DNA of 16,921 nt, taken from Candidatus Tayloriibacteriota bacterium. Its GTDB lineage: Bacteria > Patescibacteriota > Minisyncoccia > Phycocordibacterales > PALSA-1337. Within the stretch, counting starts at the first letter, position 1. Every line of letters starts with the position of its first letter. Made by a program: the position numbers and the translations under genes. Of the stretch, positions 1-7,047 are shown piece by piece. Where the stretch lies: the NCBI GenBank assembly GCA_003170325.1, contig PMZP01000087.1, forward strand, positions 3,453 through 20,373, given 5' to 3'. The notes beneath the pieces were generated by a model that worked only from the letters and a program-made list of their open reading frames with translations, was not told the DNA's origin and searched no databases.

Positions 1-89
1 TCACGCGCGAACGCATCCGCCAGATCGAAGCCAAAGCCCACGAGAAGATCCGTCAGCATGACAAGATAAATAGGCTGAAGAATTACTAG
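1..89 (+). CDS. rpoD: Primary sigma factor (RpoD/SigA), C-terminal fragment
   Basis: This is the 3' end of a gene that begins upstream of the window. The frame starting at base 3 reads T-R-E-R-I-R-Q-I-E-A-K-A and ends in LKNY with a TAG stop at 87-89. That string is the helix-turn-helix of sigma-70 region 4.2, which contacts the -35 promoter element. The very short tail after region 4.2 is normal for a housekeeping sigma factor. Only about 28 residues are visible, so an alternative sigma factor cannot be fully excluded, but the IRQIEAKA string is typical of the primary factor. The last codons lie inside a large inverted repeat that continues to the next start codon. Confidence 0.88.
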   Translation, partial: TRERIRQIEAKAHEKIRQHDKINRLKNY

Positions 90-119
90 GAGCTAGAGAA
101 CGTGCTAGCATAGTAGTTC
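80..119 (+). repeat. Hairpin filling the rpoD-uvrD gap
   Basis: The outer arms are GAATTACTA (80-88) and TAGTAGTTC (111-119), nine pairs including one G-U. After an internal loop (GGA opposite A), the inner arms are GCTAG (92-96) and CTAGC (105-109). The loop is the 8 nt at 97-104. The structure runs from the end of the rpoD coding sequence to the base before the uvrD ATG. There is no U-tract, so it is not a classical terminator. The right arm contains the extended -10 element proposed for uvrD. Confidence 0.6.
103..111 (+). promoter_or_regulatory. Extended -10 promoter for the uvrD-like gene
   Basis: TGCTAGCAT is a TGNTANNNT extended -10 ending 8 nt before the ATG at 120. Transcription would start about 2 nt upstream of the start codon. 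No usable Shine-Dalgarno precedes the ATG: the nearest purine run, AGGAGC at 88-93, is about 26 nt away. Confidence 0.45.
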
Positions 120-3100
120 ATGGTGTCTACTCATTCAAAGGTAACTGAAGAATTCGACTCGCTTTACAGCGTCTTGAATCCTGCTCAACGCAAGGCCGTC
201 GATACGGTCGAAGGGCCGGTTATGGTCATCGCCGGGCCGGGAACGGGGAAGACGACCATCCTGACTTTACGTATAGCCAATATCATTCGCACAACTGATA
301 CTGCTCCGGAATCCATTCTGGCGCTGACATTTACGGAATCTGGTGCTTTTGCCATGCGCCGGAAGCTCACGGAGATAATTGGACCATCTGCATACAAGGT
401 CAATATCCACACGTTCCATGGTTTTGCCGAGCATATAATCCAGCAATACCCGGATTATTTTCCGCGTATCATCGGCTCATCGATCATCACCGATGCAGAG
501 CAGATAAAAATAATCGAGAAGTGCATAGAGTCTAAGAAGATCTCGATCCTCCGACCTTACGGTGATCCGGCATATTATGTCAAGTCTGTCTTGAATGAGA
601 TCCATTTATTGAAGAGGGAGAATGTTAGCCCGAAGCGATTGAAAGAGAGCATTGAAGAGGAGTGTGGCGCGACCGCTCAGCGAAGGGACTTTCCCCGACT
701 GCGAAGCACGAAGGGGAAACGTCCGGAGCTGAAAGGGAGCGCTATTGATGATTCGAATTGGCACGAAACCGACCTAACGATGACTACAGACGAGTCAAAA
801 GGAAATGCAGAGCTCTCCAAGACCGAACTTGAGAAGCTGGAAAAACGCGATGCCAAGAACCGCGAGCTCCAATTCGTGTACTCTACTTATGAAGCGCAGT
901 TAGCGAAGCAAAAGTATTATGACTTCGACGATATGCTGCTCGAGCTCATCCGTGCCATGGAAGGCGACACGACATTCAAGCTCATACTCCAGGAAGCATA
1001 CCAATACATCTTGGCCGACGAGCATCAAGATGCCAACGCTTCGCAGAACCGCATCTTGGAATTGCTAGCCGATTTTCATGAATCCCCGAATCTATTCATT
1101 GTCGGCGACGACAAGCAGGCTATCTACCGCTTCCAAGGCGCTTCACTGGAAAACTTCCTATATTTCTCACAGAAATACCGGGATGTCGTGGTCATCGATC
1201 TCGAACACAATTACCGTTCTCATCAGGGCATATTGGATGCTTCGCACAGCCTCATTTTGAATAACCCATCCATTCCCGGTCGGGAGAGACAAAAGCTCTT
1301 ATCACTGCAAGTCGGAAGCAAGCCGATCTTCGTGGATGAGTTTTCGACCGTCAATGAGGAGCTCGAATATGTCGCTTTACTGATTTCGGGATTACTGAAG
1401 AAAAGCGAAAGACCGGAAGAGATCGCCATCTTGTATCGAGAAAATAGAGACGCGGCGGCTGTCTCGGAGATATTGCGAGCCCACGGAGTCGCCCATCGCA
1501 TCGAATCTGAATACGACATCATAGGCGAGCCGGATGTGGCGGCTCTCATCATGCTTTGTGAGGCCATTCACGATCCGGCCAACAGCGAGCTTCTGGGACA
1601 GGCTCTGCTTCTGCCGGAAATGGGTTGTGATAGTGCGGAGGTCATGGAGGTTTTTGGAGAGGCCAGGAAGGAGAAGAAGCCGTTGCATGTTGCCATTAAG
1701 ACTTTAAATAAGGGCGGAGTTAAGGAAGCATACGATCGGCTCATGAACTGGTCCGGTGAAGCGCAGACGATGCCATTCCCGAATTTCCTACAGAAGCTCA
1801 TTCAGGAGACCGGCCTCATGACCTCGATCGTATCAGCTCCAAATTCATTGGAAAGACTGGCGTCTCTGGAGTCATTTTTTGATCGCATCGTCAAAGCCGC
1901 CCAGTCGAAGAAGACTTTTTATCTCAAAGATTTCATAGATTATATCGGCATCGTCAGCAAGCATGGCATCAATGGGAAGCGCGGCTGGAGCGAGCATATA
2001 GCGGGCGTCAGACTGATGACAGCCCATCGCTCCAAAGGTTTGGAATTCAACCACGTCTTCATCGTGCACGCCGTCGATGGCTCTTGGGGGAATCGCCTGA
2101 AGCGCAACCATTTCACCATACCGGTCATCGAACAAGCCCGCGATGCCGGAAGGATCGAAGATGAAAGGCGTCTTTTCTACGTAGCCATGACTCGGGCCCG
2201 CGAATCGGTCAATATTTCATACGCTCATTCCGACGGGGAAAAAGAGACCGTGCAGAGCCAATTCATCTCCGAGATCGATCCAAAGCTCATCATCTTCGGG
2301 AAGCCGAAGGCCGTGGATAGGCAGAGTCTTTTTGTCAAAAGGATTGGAAAGCCAAGCATAGATCCGAAGGCGGGGACAAGTGGTGTCAAACCGATATCCT
2401 CGAAGCCGGACACTGTGAATGAAATCTCTATTCTTAATCCCGGATTCATCCGCTCGAAATTCCTAGGCCAGGCATTCTCGGTGACGCATCTCAACAATTA
2501 TCTCAAATGTCCCTGGGAATATTTCTTCGTCAATCTGATCCGGGTGCCGCAGGCTCCGACCAAGCACCAGATGTACGGCACGGCTGTCCACGCGGCTTTG
2601 CGCTCGTTCTTCGATGCCTATAAGGACGGACGAGACCTGTCGAAGAAGAAACTCATCGAGATTTTCAAGCACCAGATCGAGAGACAGCCCATGTCGGTCG
2701 ATGACAGACGGGAGTCGTTCAAGAAGGGGCAAACGGCCTTGGGCGGCTATTATGATGAATATAATGGCACTTGGGGAAGGCAGTTCATCACCGAATACGC
2801 AGTCAAAGGGGTTTCCGTCGATGTTACGGAATTACCGAACAAGCCTGGGAAGATCATCGATTCTGGCAAGAATAATAAAGGCGATAGCGCATCTCTCGAA
2901 TTAACCGGAAAATTAGATAAGATTGAATTTCTCAATGACCGTCAAGCACTAGTCACCGACTTCAAGACCGCCAAGCCCAAGTCACGGAACGACATCGAAG
3001 GGAAGACCAGGTCATCGGAAAAAGCAGGCGGCGGGAATTACAAAAGGCAGTTAGTTTTCTATAAGATGCTTCTGGATGGAGCGAAAAAATTTGATATGAA

Positions 3101-3305
3101 ATACGGCGAGATAGACTTCATCGAACCGAATGAAAGGGGGATATACAAAAAAGAGCGATTTGAAATAGTTGATACGGAGATAATAGAATTGCGGCAGACT
3201 ATCTCCAGAGTCGTCGGGGAGATCCTTGGCCTGAAGTTCTTGGATTCGGCTTGCAATGAAAAAGATTGCGTATATTGTCGGCTGGGAAAGATCCTGCGGA
3301 GGTGA
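120..3305 (+). CDS. UvrD/PcrA-family helicase with C-terminal Fe-S RecB-like nuclease domain
   Basis: A 1061-aa superfamily 1A DNA helicase, probably acting in double-strand break processing or repair like AddAB/RecB-type enzymes. Visible motifs are the Q-motif Q23, Walker A AGPGTGKT (38-45), motif Ib IHTFHGF (about 96-102), motif II DEHQD (300-304), motif III GDDKQAIYRFQGA (about 329-341), motif IV HNYRS, motif V TAHRSKGLEF and motif VI RRLFYVAMTRAR. From about residue 784 a PD-(D/E)XK nuclease follows, with D933, D947 and K949 (TDFK) and a QLVFY motif. Cys797 with Cys1045, Cys1050 and Cys1053 matches the Fe-S clamp of AddB/Cas4 nucleases. In-frame stop TAG at 114-116 forces the start to 120 or later. 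Residues about 181-228 are an Arg/Lys/Ser-rich insertion in a variable loop that contains a nested inverted repeat. Standalone UvrD/PcrA is about 720 aa, so this is a helicase-nuclease fusion. Confidence 0.92.
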   Translation: MVSTHSKVTEEFDSLYSVLNPAQRKAVDTVEGPVMVIAGPGTGKTTILTLRIANIIRTTDTAPESILALTFTESGAFAMRRKLTEIIGPSAYKVNIHTFHGFAEHIIQQYPDYFPRIIGSSIITDAEQIKIIEKCIESKKISILRPYGDPAYYVKSVLNEIHLLKRENVSPKRLKESIEEECGATAQRRDFPRLRSTKGKRPELKGSAIDDSNWHETDLTMTTDESKGNAELSKTELEKLEKRDAKNRELQFVYSTYEAQLAKQKYYDFDDMLLELIRAMEGDTTFKLILQEAYQYILADEHQDANASQNRILELLADFHESPNLFIVGDDKQAIYRFQGASLENFLYFSQKYRDVVVIDLEHNYRSHQGILDASHSLILNNPSIPGRERQKLLSLQVGSKPIFVDEFSTVNEELEYVALLISGLLKKSERPEEIAILYRENRDAAAVSEILRAHGVAHRIESEYDIIGEPDVAALIMLCEAIHDPANSELLGQALLLPEMGCDSAEVMEVFGEARKEKKPLHVAIKTLNKGGVKEAYDRLMNWSGEAQTMPFPNFLQKLIQETGLMTSIVSAPNSLERLASLESFFDRIVKAAQSKKTFYLKDFIDYIGIVSKHGINGKRGWSEHIAGVRLMTAHRSKGLEFNHVFIVHAVDGSWGNRLKRNHFTIPVIEQARDAGRIEDERRLFYVAMTRARESVNISYAHSDGEKETVQSQFISEIDPKLIIFGKPKAVDRQSLFVKRIGKPSIDPKAGTSGVKPISSKPDTVNEISILNPGFIRSKFLGQAFSVTHLNNYLKCPWEYFFVNLIRVPQAPTKHQMYGTAVHAALRSFFDAYKDGRDLSKKKLIEIFKHQIERQPMSVDDRRESFKKGQTALGGYYDEYNGTWGRQFITEYAVKGVSVDVTELPNKPGKIIDSGKNNKGDSASLELTGKLDKIEFLNDRQALVTDFKTAKPKSRNDIEGKTRSSEKAGGGNYKRQLVFYKMLLDGAKKFDMKYGEIDFIEPNERGIYKKERFEIVDTEIIELRQTISRVVGEILGLKFLDSACNEKDCVYCRLGKILRR
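667..742 (+). repeat. Nested inverted repeat inserted inside the helicase gene
   Basis: The best stem is GGAC plus TTTCCCC (686-696) against GGGGAAA, a bulged C, and GTCC (713-724), giving 11 pairs. The apex can fold further as TGC-GAA-GCA (700-708). Outward there are weaker complementary segments, CAGC (678-681) with GCTG (728-731) and GCGC ends near 667 and 739. The stretch encodes the hydrophilic insertion at residues about 183-207 and keeps the reading frame. It looks like a palindromic element in coding sequence, but its borders are uncertain. Confidence 0.45.
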
Positions 3306-3336
3306 GCCGCATACGAGCAAATATTACCGAACGGCA

Positions 3337-4176
3337 TCACTGACCGGTCTGTATCGCCGTGATCAATCCCGCTATCAACTCCTTCGGCATTGCGCCGCTC
3401 ATGGAGATCATCATTTTATCGTCGGCCATGAATAGAAGAGACGGCTGCAACTTATAAGTAATGAGCGCGTTGTCCAGATAATCGCTGACGGATCTATTTG
3501 CCGGCTTGATCAAAACAAAGAAGCTGGTCGGTGTTCCGGATACACCCGCGTTAACGCCCGTCAGGTATTGTTTCTCGACAGCATCTTTGAACCGACCGCT
3601 CGAAAGGCAGTCATTGAATGACGTTTCGTCGATGCCGACTGATTTTGCCATGGTAGGCAATTGTGATTGATCGAGACCACCGGGAGTCGCGCCTGTGACG
3701 GAAGGAGTCGTCTCGTAAAGCGTCTTCTCGAACTTCCAAAATTTGTCGTTACCGCCTAGGCCGGCGACGCATTCCATTGCCTGTGACTCGTGCCCGGCAT
3801 TCTTATGCAATATGTTCCCATTAGGATCGGGTTTATCGAGAGGGAAATGCCTATAGACCCAGGCAACATCTCCTGTCGGGCCATATTGGGAAATGATGTC
3901 TTCCATGGTCGGATTGAACATCTTGCAATACGGGCAGGAAGGATCGGAATATTCGACGATCTTGATCGGTGCGTTGGGATCACCCAGGATATGATCGGCC
4001 GCAGTTATCGGTGACAAGTTTATGTTGCTTGATTGGCTGGAAGTGGCATTTTGGTTGTTCGATACCGGAATGGATACAGGCTTCTTCACCCACATGATGG
4101 CGATGGCTATCAAAGCCGCCGCAATGATGATGGCGCCAGGCAAGGTCAGGGAAGAACGGGGTTGATTTGAGTCCAT
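3337..4176 (-). CDS. Membrane-anchored DsbA-like thiol oxidoreductase (thioredoxin_4 type)
   Basis: A 279-aa protein if read from the ATG at 4176; the frame also allows a GTG at 4212. A promoter-like TGCTATCAT overlaps that GTG, so the ATG is preferred. Near the N-terminus a hydrophobic segment of about 19 residues (from LPGAIII to IMWV) is followed by Lys-Lys and a Ser/Asn-rich linker, indicating an N-in signal anchor with the catalytic domain outside the membrane. The active site is CPYC (residues 81-84 from this ATG) after EYSDPS, and GTPTSF supplies the cis-Pro loop. Further cysteines in MECVAG and NDCLSS may form a structural disulfide as in BdbD-type proteins. It probably oxidises thiols in secreted or surface proteins. 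It converges on the helicase gene with a 31-nt gap and no clear terminator. Confidence 0.85.
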   Translation of the reverse strand: MDSNQPRSSLTLPGAIIIAAALIAIAIMWVKKPVSIPVSNNQNATSSQSSNINLSPITAADHILGDPNAPIKIVEYSDPSCPYCKMFNPTMEDIISQYGPTGDVAWVYRHFPLDKPDPNGNILHKNAGHESQAMECVAGLGGNDKFWKFEKTLYETTPSVTGATPGGLDQSQLPTMAKSVGIDETSFNDCLSSGRFKDAVEKQYLTGVNAGVSGTPTSFFVLIKPANRSVSDYLDNALITYKLQPSLLFMADDKMMISMSGAMPKELIAGLITAIQTGQ

Positions 4177-4202
4177 GAAGTTTGTTGATTGATTATTGCT
4201 GT

Positions 4203-4211
4203 ATGATAGCA
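4203..4211 (-). promoter_or_regulatory. Extended -10 promoter for the DsbA-like gene
   Basis: On the minus strand TGCTATCAT is a one-mismatch -10 (TATCAT, 4203-4208) with the TGN extension (4209-4211). It lies just downstream of the exonuclease stop. The predicted transcript start near 4196 leaves about 20 nt before the ATG at 4176, and this rules against the GTG start at 4212. No Shine-Dalgarno is visible. Confidence 0.45.
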
Positions 4212-4216
4212 CAGAT

Positions 4217-4792
4217 TCAAAACGGTAAAGTGAATGTCATGGCACTTGATTCAGGTACCTCCCACTTACTTGTATTCAGTTTCAATTCCTTGATGGTCCC
4301 AGATTCCTTATACTTCATCTTTCCATTATTAATGGCATAATCATAAAGTTCTTTTGTCATTTTGACGTCTTGAGTGCAGTATGATATCAGTTTGTCGATT
4401 TCACCATTTTTCCACATATCTATGGCTTCAGCGCCGCGAGCTGTCTTGTTAATACCGAGAGTAGCTTCTCCAACCGTATCCAGTTTCAGGCGCCGTCCCA
4501 GGACTTTGGCGGCTTCCTTCATGAGATCAAGGCTTTTAATATGAGTAATATCGCCCGGGTAGTATTTGTTCAATATGGGAATGTCGAAGTGATCGCCATT
4601 CCAGGTGATGAGCATGTCGGCTTGTTCTAGGATAGGCCAAAGCTTGTTGAAGTCATTCTCCAAGAAGCTTTTGTACTCTCCGTCGGCGGAATCGTGGATG
4701 CATACTACCGAAATGTCCAAATCGGCTGGATCGTTTGAGCCGACGTCTTGGAAGAAATTCTTGGTCTCGAGATCGAAAGTTATTTTGCGCAT
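4217..4792 (-). CDS. DEDDy-type 3'-5' exonuclease / RNase H-like domain protein
   Basis: A 191-aa single-domain protein of the DnaQ-like (RNase H fold) exonuclease superfamily. All three exonuclease motifs are visible: Exo I FDLETK near residues 6-11 (the D-x-E metal ligands), Exo II in LITWNGDHFDIP near 60-71 (N-x3-F-D), and Exo III YCTQD near 138-142 (Y-x3-D), which places it in the DEDDy subgroup. The spacing and length resemble the YprB-type RNase_H_2 family rather than full DNA polymerases, and no polymerase domain follows. It lies 13 nt downstream of hisS on the same strand, so co-transcription is likely. The substrate cannot be told from sequence. No Shine-Dalgarno is seen. Confidence 0.8.
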   Translation of the reverse strand: MRKITFDLETKNFFQDVGSNDPADLDISVVCIHDSADGEYKSFLENDFNKLWPILEQADMLITWNGDHFDIPILNKYYPGDITHIKSLDLMKEAAKVLGRRLKLDTVGEATLGINKTARGAEAIDMWKNGEIDKLISYCTQDVKMTKELYDYAINNGKMKYKESGTIKELKLNTSKWEVPESSAMTFTLPF

Positions 4793-4805
4793 GGGCGGGA
4801 ATTAA

Positions 4806-6128
4806 CTAGATTGTCAAAGGTTCCTCCACTCCAGTCGATAAAGTCTTTATTTTCAATCGGCCAGTCTTCACTTCCTCGTCACCGATGACAATGATCTTTG
4901 GGATACCGCGCTTATCGGCGTTGGATATCTGGTCGCCGATCTTCTTGTCGGACATGTCGACGACCACTTTCAAACCTTTGGCCCGTAATGATTGGGCGAC
5001 ATCCAATGCGTATGGAACATTTTGCTCACCAACGATACATATTGCAATGTCTGCCGGCGCAGAACTCTTGGGCAGCGTACCATATGTCTCCATAAGATCA
5101 CGGGCGATGACGTCGCCGGCACCGAAGCCGACAGCTGTGACTTTGTCATTACCGAACAATGAAAGCAGGTCGTCATAACGGCCGCCACCGAAGACTGAAC
5201 GGCGATTGGCCGGATTCATGTCGTAGACCTCGAAGACGATGCCGGTGTAATAGTCAAAACCTCTCATCAATGTCTGGTCGAAGCGTACATTGGTGATGCC
5301 GAGCCTCTCCAGACCTTTCAAAACCTCACGAATCTCCTTTAATCCGACATGCTCTTCCTTGGTTTGGGGCAATCTGGAGACGAATTCTTCGAAGTTCTTG
5401 GAATTGAGCAGAGTAAGCAATTTGTCAGCCTGCTTTTCTCCGGCTTCTCTCTGCGAATTATCCATGATATCGCCTACGCCAAAGACTTCGCGGATGCCGA
5501 TCTCAAAGGCGTCAGCCTTCATCTTGTCTTTTTTGTCGATAAGCTTGGCGACTTTTTTGGCCATTTGTTCATTCATGCCGAAAACTTCGCCGGTCACATA
5601 GTTCATGACTTTACGGTTATTGAGGCGGATCTCAAAGTCGGTGTCTTTCAATCCATAAGCGCGAGTTATATCATAGGCCATATTGATTATCTCTATCTCG
5701 GCGCTGATCGAGTCGACGCCGAATAGGTCGACGTTCAACTGCCAATGCTCGCGTACGCGGCCTCTCTGCGGCTGTTCATATCGGAAAAGGTTGGGAATGG
5801 AATACCATCGCAGAGGGAATAGAAGCTCGCGTTTTCTGGCGGCAACCATTCGAGCAACCGAAGGCGTCATTTCCGGACGTAGCGTCACTTCGCGGTCGCC
5901 GCGGTCGATGAATGTGTAAGTCTGTTCGTTCACTATTTCATCACCGGACTTAGCTTTGTACAATTCAGCCGGTTCCAAGACTGAAGCGTTGTATTCTTCA
6001 TAGCCATACTTCTCGGTCGCTGTTCTCCAGATATCAAAAATACGCTTCTCTACGGCCATATCTGCGGGGAAGAAGTCTCGAACGCCCTTGTAGGCGTCAG
6101 TGCCTAGTTTTTTGGCTTTTTCTGCCAT
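4806..6128 (-). CDS. hisS: Histidine--tRNA ligase
   Basis: A 440-aa class II aminoacyl-tRNA synthetase that charges tRNA-His in the cytoplasm. Visible are the N-terminal YKGVRDFFP stretch (13-21), the motif 1 region, TLRPEMTPSVAR (82-93), motif 2 around LFRYEQPQRGRVREHWQ (114-130), the histidine-specific RGFDYYTG (289-296), GGGRYDDL (314-321) and motif 3 in AVGFGAGDV (332-340). A C-terminal anticodon-binding domain begins near residue 358. Length is normal for bacterial HisS and all catalytic motifs are intact. An extended -10 element sits 6 nt upstream of the ATG, predicting a leaderless mRNA. The exonuclease gene follows closely on the same strand. Confidence 0.97.
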   Translation of the reverse strand: MAEKAKKLGTDAYKGVRDFFPADMAVEKRIFDIWRTATEKYGYEEYNASVLEPAELYKAKSGDEIVNEQTYTFIDRGDREVTLRPEMTPSVARMVAARKRELLFPLRWYSIPNLFRYEQPQRGRVREHWQLNVDLFGVDSISAEIEIINMAYDITRAYGLKDTDFEIRLNNRKVMNYVTGEVFGMNEQMAKKVAKLIDKKDKMKADAFEIGIREVFGVGDIMDNSQREAGEKQADKLLTLLNSKNFEEFVSRLPQTKEEHVGLKEIREVLKGLERLGITNVRFDQTLMRGFDYYTGIVFEVYDMNPANRRSVFGGGRYDDLLSLFGNDKVTAVGFGAGDVIARDLMETYGTLPKSSAPADIAICIVGEQNVPYALDVAQSLRAKGLKVVVDMSDKKIGDQISNADKRGIPKIIVIGDEEVKTGRLKIKTLSTGVEEPLTI

Positions 6129-6134
6129 GCGAGC

Positions 6135-6143
6135 ATTGTAGCA
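6135..6143 (-). promoter_or_regulatory. Extended -10 promoter for hisS (leaderless)
   Basis: TGCTACAAT on the minus strand: -10 TACAAT at 6135-6140 with TGC at 6141-6143. Only 6 nt (6129-6134) separate it from the hisS ATG, so the transcript should begin at or next to the A of the start codon. A TTTATG-like sequence about 17 nt upstream is a weak -35. Confidence 0.55.
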
Positions 6144-6183
6144 GGAAGAAGGGGATTCATAAAGTTGTTAACATTGGCAGTTG

Positions 6184-6222
6184 TTGACTTTGAAGCTGAT
6201 TGCGCTAGTCTGATGGTAGAAT
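6184..6222 (+). promoter_or_regulatory. Possible promoter(s) for the 141-aa gene
   Basis: TTGACT (6184-6189) followed after 16 nt by TAGTCT (6206-6211) would start transcription at about 6218, just before the ATG at 6221. A second candidate, the extended -10 TGGTAGAAT (6214-6222), overlaps that ATG and would instead favour a start at 6251 or 6260. The two cannot be separated by inspection. Confidence 0.3.
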
Positions 6223-6646
6223 GAAAGTATTACCAATTAAGCGCGACTTGATGGCTGTAATGGCCACCTCCTCGCTTCTCCGCCGACTGGGAGCCACTGA
6301 TAACGAGGTTCAGTCATTTGAGACAAGCCTCGGTAGACTGCTAGATGTTAACTTCATGACCTCTATCAGGTTAAATGGGGAATCTCTGACGGCTTTGAAG
6401 GAGCTTATCGGGCCTGCCGACGAACTTATGATTCAGATTGCACCGGCGCTTTCTAAAGCAGATAAAGTCTCTAAAGAGATGGAAATCTTCTTGAAAACGA
6501 TTGATCCTGTAAACCATTGCAAATTCAACAACGGCGGCATGTGCGCCTGTAATGGATATGGCAATGGTCATAAGTCGGTCGCGACGGATCATCAGCCCAA
6601 AATCGAGTGCTTGCACAAGCCTGAACCTGCTCTTTCGGCAAACTGA
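6221..6646 (+). CDS. Hypothetical protein, 141 aa, with Cys-rich C-terminal segment
   Basis: I do not recognise the family. The first two thirds (about residues 8-95) look alpha-helical and amphipathic, with no signal peptide or membrane segment. The C-terminal part has a cluster of possible metal ligands: HCKFNNGGMCAC near residues 99-110, then several His and Asn and a further ECLH. The gene stands alone between divergent hisS and a strong terminator, so it is a single-gene transcription unit. The start is uncertain: ATG 6221 is annotated, but in-frame ATGs at 6251 and 6260 are possible because a good extended -10 overlaps 6221. No Shine-Dalgarno is seen for any of them. Confidence 0.6.
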   Translation: MKVLPIKRDLMAVMATSSLLRRLGATDNEVQSFETSLGRLLDVNFMTSIRLNGESLTALKELIGPADELMIQIAPALSKADKVSKEMEIFLKTIDPVNHCKFNNGGMCACNGYGNGHKSVATDHQPKIECLHKPEPALSAN

Positions 6647-6667
6647 CGACCATAGACTCCTTTCACC

Positions 6668-6694
6668 CAGGCCTCCGCAGGCCTGTTTTTATTT
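6668..6694 (+). terminator. Rho-independent terminator after the 141-aa gene
   Basis: Stem CAGGCCT (6668-6674), loop CCGC, stem AGGCCTG (6679-6685), then TTTTTATTT. The 7-bp GC-rich stem is perfect and directly followed by the U-tract, 22 nt after the stop codon. Confidence 0.9.
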
Positions 6695-6719
6695 CTAGAC
6701 CAATTTTTACTAGAATCAA

Positions 6720-6824
6720 TTAACCGTGTTTCTTAACAGCTATTATCACCAAAGCTGCGGCGATTATTAATAGGGCGCCTAATATGTAGAACATAGTCAT
6801 AAAATTTGTGATGTTATTTAACAT
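6720..6824 (-). CDS. Small single-pass membrane protein, 34 aa
   Basis: This short frame starts with ATG at 6822-6824 and stops with TAA at 6720-6722. The product has a short polar N-terminus (MLNNITNF), one hydrophobic helix from about MFYILGA to LVIIAV, and a basic tail KKHG, a typical tiny membrane protein with the C-terminus inside. The start overlaps the last 11 nt of the upstream 63-aa gene, which suggests translational coupling and is the main reason to believe it is real. No homologue is recognised and no function can be assigned. Confidence 0.5.
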   Translation of the reverse strand: MLNNITNFMTMFYILGALLIIAAALVIIAVKKHG

Positions 6825-7005
6825 GGGGCTTCTTAATTAATGCTAATCTTAGCACCCAGCACATTAATGACAAGGCTACTCCGGAAAGAACCAATCCCCA
6901 CGATGTCGAATGGGTAGTGATAGGTTCGACAAGAATCGAGGCAAAGAATACTTGCCCGCTATCTCTAAGTCCATCTGAAAGTATTTCAAGTCGTGATGTT
7001 GGCAT
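6814..7005 (-). CDS. Small membrane protein, 63 aa
   Basis: The product has an amphipathic N-terminus (SRLEILSDGLRDSGQ), a short hydrophobic stretch (VFFASILVEPI) and a clear membrane helix (about WGLVLSGVALSLMCWV), ending in a basic KKPHVK tail. The family is not recognised. The strongest evidence for a real gene is upstream: TTGACA and TAAAAT, 16 nt apart, end 10 nt before the ATG, and the spacer holds a perfect dyad. The gene overlaps a second tiny membrane-protein gene at its 3' end, so the two form a mini-operon. No Shine-Dalgarno is present. Possible roles such as envelope stress, toxin or division modulator are speculation. Confidence 0.6.
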   Translation of the reverse strand: MPTSRLEILSDGLRDSGQVFFASILVEPITTHSTSWGLVLSGVALSLMCWVLRLALIKKPHVK

Positions 7006-7015
7006 TGTGCAGTTG

Positions 7016-7043
7016 ATTTTATTCCTGCACAGGAATTTGTCAA
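7016..7043 (-). promoter_or_regulatory. Strong sigma-70-type promoter of the small membrane-protein pair
   Basis: On the minus strand a perfect -35 TTGACA (7038-7043), a 16-nt spacer and -10 TAAAAT (7016-7021). The -10 ends 10 nt before the ATG at 7005, so the leader would be about 3-4 nt. This is the best -35 element in the window. Confidence 0.65.
7021..7036. promoter_or_regulatory. Perfect operator-like dyad inside the promoter spacer
   Basis: Minus-strand ATTCCTGTGCAGGAAT has 7-bp arms (ATTCCTG and CAGGAAT) around a 2-nt centre. It fills the -35/-10 spacer and shares one base with the -10 hexamer, the usual place for a repressor site. There is no U-tract after it, so it does not read as a terminator for the upstream hicB-like gene. 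Confidence 0.5.
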
Positions 7044-7047
7044 CGGC

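Noticed and set aside
4177..4212. GTG start of the DsbA-like gene at 4212
   Set aside because: A good extended -10 overlaps it and the downstream ATG at 4176 directly precedes the signal-anchor region.
7021..7036. Terminator for the hicB-like gene
   Set aside because: The hairpin has a 2-nt loop and no U-tract, and it sits precisely in a promoter spacer.
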